From NCBI RefSeq assembly GCF_002797935.1, contig NZ_PGER01000001.1:3782001-3846000 (forward strand): DNA of 64,000 bases. Direction: 5' to 3'. Shown in pieces: positions 57,153 to 64,000 of the stretch. Position 1 is the stretch's first letter. Each line of letters opens with the position of its first letter. Under the pieces are notes generated by a model that saw only the letters and a program-made list of their open reading frames with translations, ran no database searches and was not told the DNA's origin. The translations under genes were made by a program, and so were the position numbers. The DNA comes from Flavobacterium sp. 1. GTDB taxonomy: Bacteria > Bacteroidota > Bacteroidia > Flavobacteriales > Flavobacteriaceae.

Positions 57153-58187
57153 CTATTCTTTAAACGCATCCAGCGCCATAGACGGTTTCCCATCCGATTT
57201 CCAAGCACTTAATTCGTAGTGACTCCAAGATTTTGCCCCTTCCGGTTCCCAGTAAATTACGCCTAACCCTTTGTTATTTGGCACTGCTTTTACCGCTTTT
57301 ATAACAGTGGCTAACATATCGTGGGTGTTTTGTTCCAAAGTATCAACGCCGCCAACCTCAACAACCATCACTTCTTTGTCATATCTGGCTGACATATCAT
57401 TTAGATTATTAGCCAAATCGGCAATGTTTTCTTTATAATCCGTTTTAATCCAAAAAGGATAATACGACAATCCAATCACGTCATACTTTACATTATTAGC
57501 TTTGGCATTATCAAAAAACCATCTGAATTTTTTACTGTTATTCCCTTCGTCTAAATGAACAATAACTTTTATGTTTTTATCCACAGCTTTGACTGCATCA
57601 TATCCTTTATTGAGTAACTGTGCCAACTGATTAAAGTTGTCCGTGCTTCCTTCCGGCCATAACATTCCTCCCGGAATTTCATTTCCTACCTGCACCCATT
57701 CTGGAGTTACACCTGCTTTCTTTAAGGCATTTAAAACATCATCTGTATGGAAATAAACATCGTTTAACAATTCTGAAAAAGTATGATTTCTCCATTCTAA
57801 CGGCTTATTTTGCTTCCCTGGATCGGCCCAAGAATCGCTGTAATGAAAGTCAATCATGACCCGCATTCCCATCTTTTGAGCACGAACTGCCATCACTACT
57901 GTTTCGTCCTTACTGCAGTGTCCGCTTGCCTTATCATCCGAAGGATTTACCCAAACACGTAATCGAATAGTATTTATCCCTCGGTCTTTCAGCAATTGCA
58001 AACAGTCTTTTTTAGTCCCGTCAGCATCATAAAATTGATAACCAGTTGCTTCCATTTGCGGCAGCCAGCCTACATCGGCTCCTTTAGCAAAAGCATTCTC
58101 TTTAGTTTTTTCAACTATTGTATTGGTTGTACTGCAAGAAAAAGCAAACGTTATAAGAATCCCTATTGAAAACAATATCTTTTTCAT
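57153..58187 (-). CDS. GH53 endo-beta-1,4-galactanase, lipoprotein
   Basis: 344 residues; lipobox ends FAFSCSTT (Cys18). The barrel shows FAKGADVGWLPQME, NTIRLRVWVNP, MIDFHYSDSWADPG, WVQVGNEIPGGMLWPEG (acid/base Glu170) and MVVEVGGVDT (nucleophile Glu277), all GH53 signatures. It cuts beta-1,4-galactan of pectin (rhamnogalacturonan I side chains) at the cell surface. Located 13 bases after the other GH53 gene; the two are clearly different paralogues. Confidence 0.95.
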   Translation of the reverse strand: MKKILFSIGILITFAFSCSTTNTIVEKTKENAFAKGADVGWLPQMEATGYQFYDADGTKKDCLQLLKDRGINTIRLRVWVNPSDDKASGHCSKDETVVMAVRAQKMGMRVMIDFHYSDSWADPGKQNKPLEWRNHTFSELLNDVYFHTDDVLNALKKAGVTPEWVQVGNEIPGGMLWPEGSTDNFNQLAQLLNKGYDAVKAVDKNIKVIVHLDEGNNSKKFRWFFDNAKANNVKYDVIGLSYYPFWIKTDYKENIADLANNLNDMSARYDKEVMVVEVGGVDTLEQNTHDMLATVIKAVKAVPNNKGLGVIYWEPEGAKSWSHYELSAWKSDGKPSMALDAFKE

Positions 58188-58200
58188 GTTATACTGTTTT

Positions 58201-59298
58201 TTAATTCAAACTAAAAACCTGAAAAACCGGTAATGATTTATTGCTAAAATCATAGAAAGCCTGATTTTCAAATGTTGAACCATTGCTCGATGCGCTTCCT
58301 TTGAAAGCAATCCACTCTCCTCCCCAGTAAGCAAATCCAATACCTGATTTGGATGTTTTTACAAAATCTTTGATTGCCAGCATATAACTTTTTTGTCCCT
58401 CTGGAGTTGCTGGATATCCCGAAACCAATTGGTCTGTCTGACCAACTATATTATTTGTGGCATCATTCCAGCTTAATGTAAACGGATAAGCAGTTTCTGC
58501 TATAAGTACTTTTTTGCCAAACTTAATTCCCAAAGCATCGATGGTACTTTTGACAACTGCCAAGTCTTTACCATGCCAAACTGGATAATAAGAAAGTCCG
58601 ATATAATCATAATCGACTGTTTTTACTTTAGAGAAAAACCAATCCGTATCCGATGCTTTTACACCTGCATAATGAATCATGATTTTTGTTTTTGGAGCTT
58701 TGCTTCGAATAGCAGCGCTGGCAGTGCTTAACAATGCAATACATTGTGCTTCCTGATTGATTAAGTTACCTTGAGGCCAAAGCAAACCGCTGTTTATCTC
58801 ATTTCCGATTTGAATAATATCAGGATTTATCTCGGTTATAATTGTAGATGTATAAGTGGCAACTGCCGTTTTCAAATCTGTAAAAGACAAATCTTTCCAT
58901 TCAGCTGGCGTAGTCTGAGTTCCCGGATCTGCCCAACTATCCGAATAATGAACGGTAAGCCAAACTTTTAAGCCTGCTTGTTTTACACGAGCCGCAAGAT
59001 TTTTAACTTCTGCTAATCCCGAATGCCCATTAGCTGGATTTTTCCATAAACGGATTCTGATAGTATTGCATCCTGAATTTTTTAAAGTGGTAAGTATATC
59101 TTCGGCTTTGCCATTATTTGTAAAAACGACTCCAGCGCTTTCAATTTCAGGAAGAAATGAAATATCAGCAGCTCTAATAAAATCATCAGACACAACAGGC
59201 GGATCTACTACAGGTGTATCTGGAGAATCACTGCCAGAACAAGCAAACTGAATAACTATTAAGGCTAAAAGTGAAAATATCGTTAAGAATCTTTTCAT
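58201..59298 (-). CDS. GH53 endo-beta-1,4-galactanase, lipoprotein, second paralogue
   Basis: 365 residues; lipobox ends IQFACSGSD (Cys20), followed by a Pro/Val-rich linker (TPVVDPPVVSDD). Barrel with ADISFLPEIESAG, NTIRIRLWKNP, LTVHYSDSWADPG, IIQIGNEINSGLLWPQG (acid/base Glu167) and VLIAETAYPF (nucleophile Glu268). The surface linker and divergence from the neighbouring GH53 suggest one acts on long chains and the other on shorter ones, which is inference. Confidence 0.95.
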   Translation of the reverse strand: MKRFLTIFSLLALIVIQFACSGSDSPDTPVVDPPVVSDDFIRAADISFLPEIESAGVVFTNNGKAEDILTTLKNSGCNTIRIRLWKNPANGHSGLAEVKNLAARVKQAGLKVWLTVHYSDSWADPGTQTTPAEWKDLSFTDLKTAVATYTSTIITEINPDIIQIGNEINSGLLWPQGNLINQEAQCIALLSTASAAIRSKAPKTKIMIHYAGVKASDTDWFFSKVKTVDYDYIGLSYYPVWHGKDLAVVKSTIDALGIKFGKKVLIAETAYPFTLSWNDATNNIVGQTDQLVSGYPATPEGQKSYMLAIKDFVKTSKSGIGFAYWGGEWIAFKGSASSNGSTFENQAFYDFSNKSLPVFQVFSLN

Positions 59299-59312
59299 AT
59301 CTGTATATTTTT

Positions 59313-60365
59313 CTAAAATAATTGAAATTTATAAACTGTATTGTGAACATATTCCTCTCCTTTTTTAAGGACTGCACTAGGAAAATGTTCATGATTTGGT
59401 GCATCGGGAAAATTTTGTGTTTCAAAACAAATACCGCTTAAAGAGTGATAATCGGCATTTTCTTTCCCTTTTAGTACATTTTGACAATTACCGCCAACAT
59501 AAATATGAACTCCAGGCTGATCAGTAAATACGGTCATTTTTAAATTATTCTTTTTACTCAATAATGAAGCTGCAAACTCATTTTTTTGAGTTATCACAAA
59601 AGTATTATCAATTACGGAAGGACATTTTTTTGGTGTTAAAAAATCAAAAGGAGTATTTTCAATTTCCAAATACCTACCAGTTGGTATATTTTCTGCTGTG
59701 GTTTCCAGCATTTGATTTGTGTTTACAACTAATTCCTGATCTTTTACATCAGATAGATGACCATCCAGATTAAAATAACTATGGTGTGTTAAATTCACTA
59801 CGGTATCCTCGGTCGTCTTGGCACTGTACTGAAGAATCAGTTCATTTGTTTCAGTAAGCAAATAAGTTAGCTCTACAGTTAAGGTCCCTGGATAATTCTC
59901 CTCATTTGACGGACTGGAGTAACTCAAAGTGATTGCCGGATTATCTCCTTCTATTACTTTTTCGACAGCCCAAACCTTTTCGCTAAACCCAGTAATACCG
60001 CCATGCAAGGAATTATTATTGTTGTTTTTATTCAAATGTATTTTCTGACCGTTCAATTCAAAAACACTGTTATTGATTCTTCCTGCATATCGACCTACAG
60101 TAGCCCCCATATATGGAGCACCTTCCTGCTTAAACGACTGCAGATAATTCTCTAAAGTATCAAATCCCAAAACAACATCAGCAATCCCGCCGTTTTTCAA
60201 TGGCACTTTCAATTCTGTAAGTGCAGCCCCGTAAGTGATTACCTTTAAGGTCATTCCGTTTTTATTGGATAATTCATAAGAGTATATCTCATCTCCATTT
60301 GGTATCAAGCCAAAGAAATTCTTTACAGAAGTAGCAGTAATTTGTGAATTGTGTTTTATTTGCAT
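59313..60365 (-). CDS. galM: Aldose 1-epimerase (galactose mutarotase)
   Basis: About 350 residues. Family stretches are VITYGAALTELKVPLKNGGIADVVLGFD, APYMGATVGRYAGRI, SLHGGITGFSEKVWAVE with its histidine, and TNLTHHSYFNL-type VNLTHHSYFNL with the second histidine; the C-terminus has GVHIYVGGN and FETQNFPDAPNHEHFP. Interconverts anomers of galactose before GalK. No signal peptide. I chose ATG 60365; the frame is open to 60485 but that part covers the promoter and operator. First gene of the galactan operon. Confidence 0.95.
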   Translation of the reverse strand: MQIKHNSQITATSVKNFFGLIPNGDEIYSYELSNKNGMTLKVITYGAALTELKVPLKNGGIADVVLGFDTLENYLQSFKQEGAPYMGATVGRYAGRINNSVFELNGQKIHLNKNNNNNSLHGGITGFSEKVWAVEKVIEGDNPAITLSYSSPSNEENYPGTLTVELTYLLTETNELILQYSAKTTEDTVVNLTHHSYFNLDGHLSDVKDQELVVNTNQMLETTAENIPTGRYLEIENTPFDFLTPKKCPSVIDNTFVITQKNEFAASLLSKKNNLKMTVFTDQPGVHIYVGGNCQNVLKGKENADYHSLSGICFETQNFPDAPNHEHFPSAVLKKGEEYVHNTVYKFQLF

Positions 60366-60389
60366 TGTTTTATTATGAAATTGTAAAAT

Positions 60390-60439
60390 CAAAAGTATGA
60401 TAAAATTTAAATTAAACATACCAGTACCTACCAGTTTTT
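60390..60439 (-). promoter_or_regulatory. galM promoter with candidate GntR operator
   Basis: On the minus strand TACTTTTG (60390-60397) fits TAnnTTTG, 25 bases before the galM ATG. From 60419 to 60439 lies the motif TACCAGT-N3-TACCAGT (plus-strand reading), placed over and above the -33 region. The same motif occurs in front of the gntR-type gene. Confidence 0.6.
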
Positions 60440-60443
60440 GAAT

Positions 60444-60479
60444 CTTAAAAAACCTCAGATGTTTTATTATCCGAGGTTT
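60444..60479 (-). terminator. Minus-strand terminator after the SusE remnant
   Basis: AAACCTCAGAT and ATCCGAGGTTT pair (one mismatch) and are followed on the minus strand by six T's. It is the terminator of a former upstream gene, lying just before the galM promoter. Confidence 0.75.
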
Positions 60480-60536
60480 GATCATTATTACAATACACTT
60501 TTGTTTATAATCAAAAACTTGTAATCGAAATACGCA

Positions 60537-60850
60537 TTATGGTACTGGAATTAACATATATCTTTGATCAATATCATTAAACCAAATATTGTACTTACCA
60601 ACAACACCATAAATATCAGCTCCAGCACTATCACTAATCCAAGTACTGTCAGCAAGAAATTTAAATTTTCCTGCGGTTGTAAATGTATAAGTGATTTTCC
60701 AGATATGAGCATCAAAAGCTGACTTAGACATAGATATGCTAGTAACCCAATTATCTAATGGTGCTGCATCTCCAATGATACCAACCGTAGCATACGTTTT
60801 CATAGCCCAGTATAATATTGTTTTGCCGGATCTGCTGAATCTCTAAATAT
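60537..60850 (-). pseudogene. Remnant of a SusE/SusF-like outer-membrane lipoprotein
   Basis: An 88-codon frame from ATG 60803 encodes TYATVGIIGDAAPLDNWVTSIS ... HIWKITYTFTTAGKFKFLADSTW ... VVGKYNIWFNDIDQRYMLIP, the pattern of a C-terminal SusE/SusF starch-binding-like domain. It has no signal peptide or N-terminal domains. Just upstream, another frame reads IFRDSADPAKQYY and seems to continue it after a small indel. I read this as the 3' end of a deleted susE; the partner susC and susD genes are absent. Confidence 0.6.
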
Positions 60851-60855
60851 TTCAA

Positions 60856-60886
60856 TACCAGTACCTACCAGTTTTTAGTATATTTG
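60856..60886 (+). promoter_or_regulatory. gntR-type gene promoter with candidate autoregulatory operator
   Basis: TACCAGT-N3-TACCAGT plus T-run (60856-60876) lies directly before TATATTTG (60879-60886), a match to the -7 consensus, 20 bases before the ATG at 60907. The operator would cover the -33 region. It is a 22-base copy of the galM upstream motif. Confidence 0.6.
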
Positions 60887-60906
60887 TCAAAAAACCAATT
60901 TATCCT

Positions 60907-61905
60907 ATGAAAATTATTTCTATCCAAAACAATCTCGGTATTCCAAAATACAAGCAAATTATCAATTCCATTGAAAAGGCAATTGAAGAGGAAAAACTTA
61001 CAAAAGGAGATCGGCTCCCATCTGTAAATAAAGTATGCTTAGAATTTTCATTATCTCGTGATACAGTCTTATTAGGATATGACGATTTAAAAAAAAGAGG
61101 AATAATTTATGCCATTCCAGGCAAAGGTTATTATGTCAAAAGCATTGAAATCACTATAAAACAAAAAATATTTCTGCTTTTTGACGAGCTTAATATTTTC
61201 AAAGAAGATATTTACAATTCGTTTTTAAAAAACATTGGAAAGAATGTTCAAGTTGATATTTTCTTTCACCATTTTAATGTTCAGGTTTTTCAAAAATTGA
61301 TTAATGACTGTAACGGAAATTATACCAAGTACATCATCATGCCCACCAACTTGATCGATGTAGCCTCTTTTATAAAAACCCTGCCAATAAACGATGTAAT
61401 CATCTTAGATCAGACAAATGAAGAGCTAAAATCCTATCCAGCAATATATCAAAATCACAAAAAAGACATCTTCGAGGGACTCCATAAAGGCAAAACAAGA
61501 CTCAGTAAATATAAAAAATTCATTATGATTTTCCCAGGTTTCAGAGAACCGCCAGCAATGAAAATCGGGTTTGAAAACTATTGCACCGAGCATGCCATTA
61601 ACTATGAAATCATCCAGGAATTTACGGATAATGACATCACAATTGGAGGCGTTTACATCATTCCAAATGACAGAGATCTCGTTCGGGTAATTGAGAAAGC
61701 TCGAGAACAAAATCTTAAATTAGGAACTGATTTTGGTATTATATCCTATAACGAAACTCCATTAAAAAAAGTAGTCTCAAATGGAATTACAACTATCTCA
61801 ACCGATTTTAGCACTATGGGAAAACTATTAGCGCAAATGGTTCTTCACGGAAAAAAAGAACAAATTGAAAACAAGAGTGCATTAATCATTAGAAATTCGC
61901 TGTAA
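60907..61905 (+). CDS. GntR-family regulator with LacI-like ligand-binding domain
   Basis: 332 residues. An N-terminal GntR winged helix (about 8-78: PKYKQIINSIEKAIEEEKLTKGDRLPSVNKVCLEFSLSRDTVLLGYDDLKKRGIIYAIPGKGYYV) is joined to a periplasmic-binding-protein-like domain (about 85-332: KIFLLFDELNIF, IMPTNLIDV, GVYIIPNDRDLVRVIEKAREQNLKLGTDFGIISYNETPLKKV). This pairing senses sugars in Bacteroidota. It faces the galactan operon, and both promoters share a 22-bp motif, so it probably controls galM and downstream genes and itself. Ligand likely galactose or a galacto-oligosaccharide (inference). Confidence 0.9.
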   Translation: MKIISIQNNLGIPKYKQIINSIEKAIEEEKLTKGDRLPSVNKVCLEFSLSRDTVLLGYDDLKKRGIIYAIPGKGYYVKSIEITIKQKIFLLFDELNIFKEDIYNSFLKNIGKNVQVDIFFHHFNVQVFQKLINDCNGNYTKYIIMPTNLIDVASFIKTLPINDVIILDQTNEELKSYPAIYQNHKKDIFEGLHKGKTRLSKYKKFIMIFPGFREPPAMKIGFENYCTEHAINYEIIQEFTDNDITIGGVYIIPNDRDLVRVIEKAREQNLKLGTDFGIISYNETPLKKVVSNGITTISTDFSTMGKLLAQMVLHGKKEQIENKSALIIRNSL

Positions 61906-61914
61906 AAAACAAAA

Positions 61915-61940
61915 TAAGAAGATTACAGTTAATCTTCTTA
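61915..61940 (+). terminator. Terminator of the gntR-type gene
   Basis: TAAGAAGATTA and TAATCTTCTTA form an 11-bp stem with a 4-base loop 10 bases after the stop. The trailing T-run is short. Confidence 0.7.
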
Positions 61941-62613
61941 TTTCTAACTTAACTAAAACTAAACCAAATTTACTATTACTTGTTTTTTACATCTTAAGAA
62001 ACTTCATAATCTGATTTTTGCAATATCTATACCTAGAGCAAAAGCTCCAGGTATAAATAAATTACCAAAATTTTTGTTTTTTGTTTAATGATTTTTTACA
62101 ACTCAATAAACAACACTAAATGCAAATTTATTAAACCAATAACAACAAACCACTGTATTATTGAATCTACAGGTACAAAGTAACGACTATACTAAACACT
62201 TTTGGGGGGTCAAATCGGTAAAAAATATAGGTCAAAATCGTAATTTTCTATAATAACAAATAATACATCATACATTTTAATTGAATTAAAAAACTAGAAA
62301 GGAAAGAATAAAAGCAGATTTAATTCCAAAAATCAAAACCATCTAGAAATCTAGATGGTTTTATTATTTCATCAGCATCAGATCTTTAAAATAAAATGGA
62401 AATCAAGTAAACCTATAGACACATAAAAACTTTTTTTATAAGAAAAATTGCTAGACTCCTAATTTATTGGCAATTTTTTTATCAAGTTCATTTGATTGTC
62501 TGCTTTTTTAAATTACTTTTACAAATGTAAAAAACACACTTATAATAAATTCATATTTATGCAAAAAATAAAAGTTCATTATGACGGCAAAAGATTCCTT
62601 AAAAAAACAACTT
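61941..62613. other. Non-coding gap with regulatory-looking elements
   Basis: No credible gene. It holds an imperfect hairpin TATACCTAGAGC/GCTCCAGGTATA (62028-62055); a GGGGGG tract (62204-62209) leading into two direct repeats, GGTCAAATCGGTAA (62208-62221) and GGTCAAAATCGTAA (62230-62243), spaced 22 bases, two helical turns; and a perfect palindrome AAAACCATCTAGA/TCTAGATGGTTTT (62335-62362) with a weak T-rich tail. The repeats could be activator sites for the downstream GH43 gene; this is inference. Confidence 0.5.
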
Positions 62614-63672
62614 ATGAAAAAATTGAAATCTCTACTTGTTTTTAGCGGTCTTTTTTTTGTCGCAACAACGGTCTTAGCACAGAAAACAAAAGTGCCTAAA
62701 GAAAAAAACATGGGAGCTTATCTGATGGTTTATTTTAAAGACGACACTCATGGTTTGTACATGGCTTTGAGCAAAGACGGCTATAGTTTTACCGATGTAA
62801 ATAATGCCAAACCTATTATAGCCGGCGATACGATAGCCGAGCAAAAAGGAATACGTGATCCGTACATTTACCGAGCACCCAACGGAATCTTTTATTTAGC
62901 ATTGACCGATTTGCATATTTATGCCCAAAAAGCTGGTTTTCGAGAGACGGAATGGGAACGTGACGGCAAGCAGTACGGCTGGGGCAACAACCGCGGATTG
63001 GTTTTAATGAAATCGCCCGATTTGATTCATTGGTCACATACTGTACTTCGCGTAGACCAGGCTTTTCCTGAATTGAAAGATATAGGCTGTGCTTGGGCAC
63101 CTGAACTCATTTATGACGATAAAAAGCAAAAAACCATGATTTATTTTACCATGCGTTTTGGCAACCAAAAAAACAAAGTCTATTATTCCTATATGAATAA
63201 GGATTTTACAAAATTGGAAACTCCGCCAAAACTTTTATTCGAGTATCCAAAAGACATTACCTATATAGATGCCGACATCACCAAAGTAGGCAACAAATAC
63301 CATATGTTCTATGTGCCTCATGACGGAACACCAGGCATTAAGCAGATGGTTTCCAACTCTGTTAATACTGGCTATCAATATGACGATAAATGGTACGATC
63401 CTGAACCCGCCAGCTGTGAGGCTCCAACTGTTTACAAACGCATTGGCGAAAACAAATGGGTGCTGATTTATGACATTTACGGCATTAATCCACACAATTT
63501 TGGTTTTAGCGAGACCTCCGATTTTGTAAACTTTACAAATCTGGGACACTTTAATGAAGGCGTTATGAAAACGACCAATTTTTCGGTGTCAAAACATCCG
63601 GCCGTTATTCAAATCACAAAAAAAGAAGCACAAAAACTAGCTAAAAAATGGAACTGCGAAATAAAATTTTAA
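62614..63672 (+). CDS. GH43-like glycoside hydrolase
   Basis: About 352 residues with a signal peptide (LLVFSGLFFVATTVLAQ); ATG 62614 begins it, while an ATG at 62581 adds non-signal residues. The five-bladed propeller pattern shows Asp82 in KGIRDPYIYRAP, Asp219/Asp221 in TYIDADITK and Glu269 in SCEAPTVY, the three positions expected for GH43. Similar proteins are annotated as arabinosidase or beta-galactosidase-like. Next to the galactan locus it could act on arabinogalactan side chains; the subfamily cannot be fixed by eye. Confidence 0.85.
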   Translation: MKKLKSLLVFSGLFFVATTVLAQKTKVPKEKNMGAYLMVYFKDDTHGLYMALSKDGYSFTDVNNAKPIIAGDTIAEQKGIRDPYIYRAPNGIFYLALTDLHIYAQKAGFRETEWERDGKQYGWGNNRGLVLMKSPDLIHWSHTVLRVDQAFPELKDIGCAWAPELIYDDKKQKTMIYFTMRFGNQKNKVYYSYMNKDFTKLETPPKLLFEYPKDITYIDADITKVGNKYHMFYVPHDGTPGIKQMVSNSVNTGYQYDDKWYDPEPASCEAPTVYKRIGENKWVLIYDIYGINPHNFGFSETSDFVNFTNLGHFNEGVMKTTNFSVSKHPAVIQITKKEAQKLAKKWNCEIKF

Positions 63673-63688
63673 GACATCAAATAGCATC

Positions 63689-64000
63689 ATGATAAACATT
63701 TCCAACTTTCAAAAACAAAAAAATATTTTCTAGGATTACTATTTATTTGCTTTTCGGCATTCGCCAATAACCCCAAGGAAGCCTATATATTCTCCTACTC
63801 ATCAGGAAAAAGCTTCGACGGCCTCCATTTTGCTTGGAGTATTGACCAAATCAACTGGCATCCCATAGGTTCAGAATACAGTTATATACATTCCGATTAT
63901 GGAACATGGGGATCCGAAAAAAGAATGGTTTCGCCAATACTGTTTTCTGACGCTAACGGTCAGTGGCATTGTCTTTGGAGCCTTAATGAAAAGGACGGAA
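63689..64000 (+). pseudogene. Start of a secreted GH43-like protein, frameshifted as written
   Basis: From ATG 63689 the frame reads MINISNFQKQKNIF and stops at 63731. One extra A in the seven-A run 63717-63723 would give QKKYFLGLLFICFSAFANNP, a good signal peptide, joined to EAYIFSYSSGKSFDGLHFAWSIDQINWHPIGSE, which stays open to the window end. The DGLHFAWS-D-x-x-W pattern resembles the start of GH43-type propeller proteins. Truncated by the window; 17 bases after the preceding gene, so probably an operon. Confidence 0.6.

Noticed and set aside
60366..60485. Upstream extension of galM to an ATG at 60485
   Set aside because: The extra 40 residues are not family-like and this DNA holds a terminator, the shared operator motif and the -7 box.

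Overview
The window is low-GC and comes from a member of the Bacteroidota, most likely Flavobacterium. The evidence is a nuoL-M-N run, SusC/SusD proteins, no visible Shine-Dalgarno sequences, and several promoters of the Bacteroidota type (TTG, 17-21 nt, TAnnTTTG). The species call is inference from gene content and protein style.

Layout. (1) 1-6.1 kb, plus strand: end of the Complex I operon (nuoL tail, nuoM with a frameshift, nuoN), then a small ArsR / DsbA-like / Gfo-Idh-MocA cluster. (2) 6.1-37.3 kb, minus strand: one long co-directional array, read from xylB and xylA through susC, susD and a glycan-binding lipoprotein into GH2, GH31, GH97, GH3, GH39, GH3, GH5 with a BACON domain, GH5, an SGNH esterase, GH43 and GH95. 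The enzyme set (GH5 subfamily 4-like endoglucanases, alpha-xylosidase, beta-galactosidase, fucosidase-family GH95, GH43, GH3, esterase) fits a xyloglucan utilisation locus with xylose catabolism at its head. Two tandem Nudix-like regulators are divergent from xylB, and a 32-bp near-perfect palindrome lies in the xylB promoter region. (3) 39.3-46.1 kb: umuC-umuD, a small conserved ORF, an outer-membrane protein divergent from a LytS/LytTR two-component pair, a polysaccharide deacetylase, and an accessory zinc-finger gene framed by short inverted repeats next to a second copy of the deacetylase tail. (4) 46.1-60.4 kb, minus strand: a galactan/galactose locus (galM, two GH53, GH2, galK, galT, GH2 beta-galactosidase, galE, sodium/sugar symporter). 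It has no SusC/SusD, only a degraded SusE-like fragment. A divergent GntR-type regulator faces it, and a shared motif lies in both promoters. (5) 60.9-64 kb, plus strand: the GntR regulator, a 0.7-kb regulatory-looking gap, a GH43-like enzyme, and the start of another secreted protein with a homopolymer frameshift.

How it works together (inference): SusC/D and the lipoprotein bind and import xyloglucan oligosaccharides. The endoglucanases cut the backbone outside the cell and the periplasmic exo-enzymes strip fucose, galactose, arabinose, xylose and acetyl groups. Xylose then enters the pentose phosphate pathway through XylA/XylB, and galactose enters the Leloir enzymes of the second locus. 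The most notable points are the xylB operator with its twin regulators, hairpins in many spacers of the glycan operon, the galactan locus with its import genes lost, the small gene cassette at 45.1-46.0 kb, and two frameshifts in homopolymers.
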